NCBI RefSeq assembly: GCF_017316305.2 | Contig: NZ_CP147250.1 | Span: 2,789,001-2,853,000, forward strand | Reading direction: 5' to 3' | DNA from: Enterococcus sp. DIV1094 | GTDB taxonomy: Bacteria > Bacillota > Bacilli > Lactobacillales > Enterococcaceae | Length of the DNA stretch: 64,000 nucleotides | Shown: positions 62,232 through 64,000 of the stretch, one piece after another | Numbering within the stretch: the first letter of the stretch is position 1 | Layout of the letters: each line of letters begins with the position of its first letter | Made by a program: the position numbers and the translations under genes | Notes under the pieces: generated by a model | The model's database searches: none | What the model was told of the DNA's origin: nothing | The model's input: the letters and a program-made list of their open reading frames with translations, nothing else

Positions 62232-62687
62232 TCAATTCTCTATTACGTACTCCATCATTGTCCCATCATCAGATTTTACAAATCCAGTTTTTTTGTAAAA
62301 TTCAGCTGCTTGTTTTCCTCCAGTAATCAGAAATAGATTATTTATTCCTTCTTCTTCCAAAATATTCGCAGTGAATTTCATTAATTTTTTACCAACACCT
62401 TGCTTTTGGAGCTGTGCGGCAACATTGAATTCATCAATACAAAATTGTTTCCAATTATCGTAATAATAATCAATTCTACCTAAACACATTGCGATGATCT
62501 GTTCATCTTTTTCGACTATGTACCCTCTCGCATTGATGCCACTCATCGTCGCCCGGATCCTAAGCAAGGCTTCTTCCTTTGTCCATTGATTGAACCAAGG
62601 GGCTCCACCATACGCAGCAACTAAAATTTCGGAACAAGTAGAATAATCTTCTGGATCGATACTTCTAAAATTCAAATTCAAGCTCAT
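62232..62687 (-). CDS. GNAT-family acetyltransferase
   Basis: A 151-aa GNAT enzyme: acetyl-CoA motif Q-K-Q-G-V-G-K-K-L-M (residues ~95-105), then I-T-G-G-K-Q-A-A-E-F-Y-K-K-T-G-F near the end. The ATG at 62687 is given, but the AAGGAG spacing (8 nt) better suits a TTG at 62681 two codons later. Substrate unknown. Confidence 0.83.
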   Translation of the reverse strand: MSLNLNFRSIDPEDYSTCSEILVAAYGGAPWFNQWTKEEALLRIRATMSGINARGYIVEKDEQIIAMCLGRIDYYYDNWKQFCIDEFNVAAQLQKQGVGKKLMKFTANILEEEGINNLFLITGGKQAAEFYKKTGFVKSDDGTMMEYVIEN

Positions 62688-62707
62688 CACTCCTTTAAAA
62701 ATGATTA

Positions 62708-62743
62708 TAAAAAAACTGTCCTTTCAATGAAAGAACAGTTAAA
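62708..62743 (-). terminator. Terminator after csp
   Basis: AACTGTTCTTTC / GAAAGGACAGTT stem with a short loop and T7 on the minus strand. Confidence 0.85.
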
Positions 62744-62756
62744 CATAAATGTTTGA

Positions 62757-62957
62757 TTATGCTTTAACGATGTTGATTGCTTGAGGGCCACGTTGTCCAT
62801 CTTCAACATCAAAAGTCACAGCTTGACCTTCGTCTAATGTTTTGAAACCTTCACCTTGGATAGCTGAAAAATGAGCGAATACGTCATTTCCATCTTCACC
62901 AGTGATAAATCCAAAACCTTTGTCTGCGTTAAACCATTTTACTGTACCGTTATTCAT
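62757..62957 (-). CDS. Cold shock protein
   Basis: A 66-aa CspA-family OB-fold RNA/ssDNA-binding protein. It begins [10 protein letters not shown], with RNP1 K-G-F-G-F-I-T and RNP2 D-V-F-A-H-F. It acts as an RNA chaperone. AGGAGGAAAT precedes the ATG. A long upstream region with palindromes may be the cold-responsive leader. Confidence 0.95.
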   Translation of the reverse strand: MNNGTVKWFNADKGFGFITGEDGNDVFAHFSAIQGEGFKTLDEGQAVTFDVEDGQRGPQAINIVKA

Positions 62958-62968
62958 ATATATTTCCT

Positions 62969-62994
62969 CCTGATACGTATCAACGTACGTTTAT
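62969..62994. promoter_or_regulatory. Adjacent palindromes in the csp 5' leader
   Basis: TGATACGTATCA (12-nt perfect palindrome) and the nearby AACGTACGTT sit just upstream of the csp ribosome site. They could form alternative RNA hairpins near the start codon. No cold-box was recognised. Confidence 0.4.
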
Positions 62995-63142
62995 AGTGCA
63001 ATAAATATTTGATAGGCAAAAGGAGTCTTATAATGATTAAGTTATAGCTCAAATTACGTTTCAAAATAGATTACTTACTTACTATAGCATGGTGATTCAG
63101 AAAACACAACTATAAACCCTCGCAACATTTACATCTACCAAT

Positions 63143-63619
63143 CTAATGTAACTTTTTGATTTTTTCATTGAACAAAGGAATGTCTTTTTTCTGATAGATG
63201 ATTCCCTGATTTTTCATTAGGAATCGCTCACTGATATTCATTAACATTTGTTTGATTCCATCAATGGCTTCTTCTGGAGCAGCCCCTTGTACAAACCAAA
63301 AAATAGGTTTCTGATATAACGGTGCTTCTGCGGTATCCAAGCCAGTTTGAAACAAATCCGTCCAACGATCGATAAATGTTTTTAATAAACCCGTCACATC
63401 CCACCAATAAATTGGTGTCCCAATGATCAAGACATCCGCTTTCGCTACTACATCCATCACTAATTGAAATTCGTCTATTCCTGTTACTTGTCCTAATTGG
63501 TTGATTCGGTAATCAGCTAAATGCAAGACCGAATAATTGATATCAGCTAAGATTTTTTCTCCCCATTTAGCAGTCATGCCGTTTTTATTAGGACTTGCAT
63601 TGATAAATAAAACATTCAT
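63143..63619 (-). CDS. Flavodoxin-fold NAD(P)H-dependent oxidoreductase
   Basis: A 158-aa FMN reductase/quinone reductase-like protein. It starts M-N-V-L-F-I-N-A-S-P-N-K-N-G (phosphate-binding loop), with I-I-G-T-P-I-Y-W-W-D-V-T-G-L-L-K around the FMN site. The ATG at 63619 is best placed relative to GGGAGG (7 nt); two earlier ATGs are too close to it. Substrate unknown. Confidence 0.85.
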   Translation of the reverse strand: MNVLFINASPNKNGMTAKWGEKILADINYSVLHLADYRINQLGQVTGIDEFQLVMDVVAKADVLIIGTPIYWWDVTGLLKTFIDRWTDLFQTGLDTAEAPLYQKPIFWFVQGAAPEEAIDGIKQMLMNISERFLMKNQGIIYQKKDIPLFNEKIKKLH

Positions 63620-64000
63620 TTTCATTCCTCCCATCTTCTTTCTCTCACCGCAACAACCCTTGTTAACTTAAAAATGAGATATTTTCTATATTAGAACGAT
63701 TATGATATCAAAACAATACTTTTCTTATTTAAATATAACATTTTTTACATTAATAAAACAAATATTAAAATGGATGATACCAGAAAATCTGTCTATTATT
63801 TTTGTTTTTGTAATGATAAAATAATTATTGTTTGTTATCTTTAGTTTATATAATTATAACATTACGCACACTACTTCTTTTCGTCTTTCTTCTATTGAAA
63901 TGTCACTCTCTAACTGGGTTTGTCGGTTCGAATCCGACATAGAGAATACGGTCAGTTACCGTAAATCGACCATTCACTTTTATTTGGGGGAGCTTTGTAT
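63620..64000. other. Intergenic region at the right edge
   Basis: 380 bp without a gene, very AT-rich until 63890. The last 100 bp hold a tRNA-like T-arm/acceptor motif, a TACGGT / ACCGTA hairpin (63947-63963) and GGGGGAG at 63987-63993. These suggest the leader and ribosome site of a plus-strand gene beginning just beyond the window. Confidence 0.5.
63907..63946 (+). other. tRNA-like T-arm and acceptor motif (tRNA remnant or mimic)
   Basis: GTCGG-TTCGAAT-CCGAC forms a canonical tRNA T-arm (5-bp stem, 7-nt loop). The next seven bases, ATAGAGA, pair (six of seven) with TCTCTAA at 63907-63913, matching acceptor-stem geometry. No D-arm, anticodon arm or encoded CCA is present. It could be a tRNA-derived attachment-site remnant or a structured mRNA leader. 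Confidence 0.45.

Overview
The window is low-GC Gram-positive DNA from an enterococcus, probably the E. faecium/hirae/durans/mundtii side of the genus. This rests on remembered family traits, not a search: a PBP5-type low-affinity penicillin-binding protein next to a 293-aa Psr, a 383-aa NapA antiporter, paired gls24-type stress operons, a bile salt hydrolase and strong AGGAGG ribosome binding sites. I see no insertion sequences, prophage, rRNA, CRISPR array or complete tRNA gene. The region looks like core and strain-variable chromosome, not a mobile island.

Layout. 1-9 kb holds housekeeping genes: the end of a nucleoside transporter, a guanylate-kinase-like protein, a GNAT enzyme, an Sce7725-like protein with a PD-(D/E)XK-like partner, an amidase, class 1A dihydroorotate dehydrogenase, a PepSY lipoprotein and cyclopropane fatty acid synthase. 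8.8-15.2 kb is a maltodextrin unit (neopullulanase, MalE, MalF, MalG, DUF1189). It has two promoters, each with a CcpA cre site and an identical 14-bp palindrome that is probably the MalR operator. 15.2-23.0 kb is a menaquinone-type cluster (menB-E-F-D-H-C, plus a divergent hot-dog thioesterase). 23-26 kb holds YitT, an OhrR-controlled peroxide resistance pair and a bile salt hydrolase.

26.3-29.3 kb pairs an LPXTG protein carrying a Pro/Glu/Asn/Asp repeat with a divergent Mga-like regulator. 29.3-32 kb holds DUF2200, an HdeD-like protein and NapA. 32-35.8 kb is psr-pbp5, preceded by a clear M-box (Mg2+) riboswitch with its terminator. 35.9-39.2 kb holds a flavin reductase, a modular chitin-active LPMO and an ankyrin lipoprotein. 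39.5-41.2 kb and 53.4-55.3 kb are two paralogous amaP-DUF2273-gls24-glsB operons.

Between the two gls operons lies the most interesting segment. It is an agr-type quorum-sensing locus (histidine kinase, LytTR regulator, AgrB, and a 54-aa AgrD-like pheromone precursor) with a 21-bp-spaced direct repeat in front of agrBD. Next come a DUF2975/Xre pair, a second Mga-like regulator and a 1729-aa LPQTN-anchored adhesin of five repeated modules. 55.3-64 kb holds an SDR, a CorA-type transporter, a small Fe-S-like protein, two GT8 glycosyltransferases, HAD and isochorismatase hydrolases, small proteins, a cold-shock protein and a flavodoxin-like reductase. It ends in a tRNA-like T-arm/acceptor motif.

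Overall the window combines cell-envelope biology (adhesins with their regulators, PBP5/Psr, Gls stress proteins, GT8 enzymes), quorum sensing and carbon/electron metabolism. Several short elements carry much of the regulation: the pheromone gene, riboswitch, operators and attenuators.
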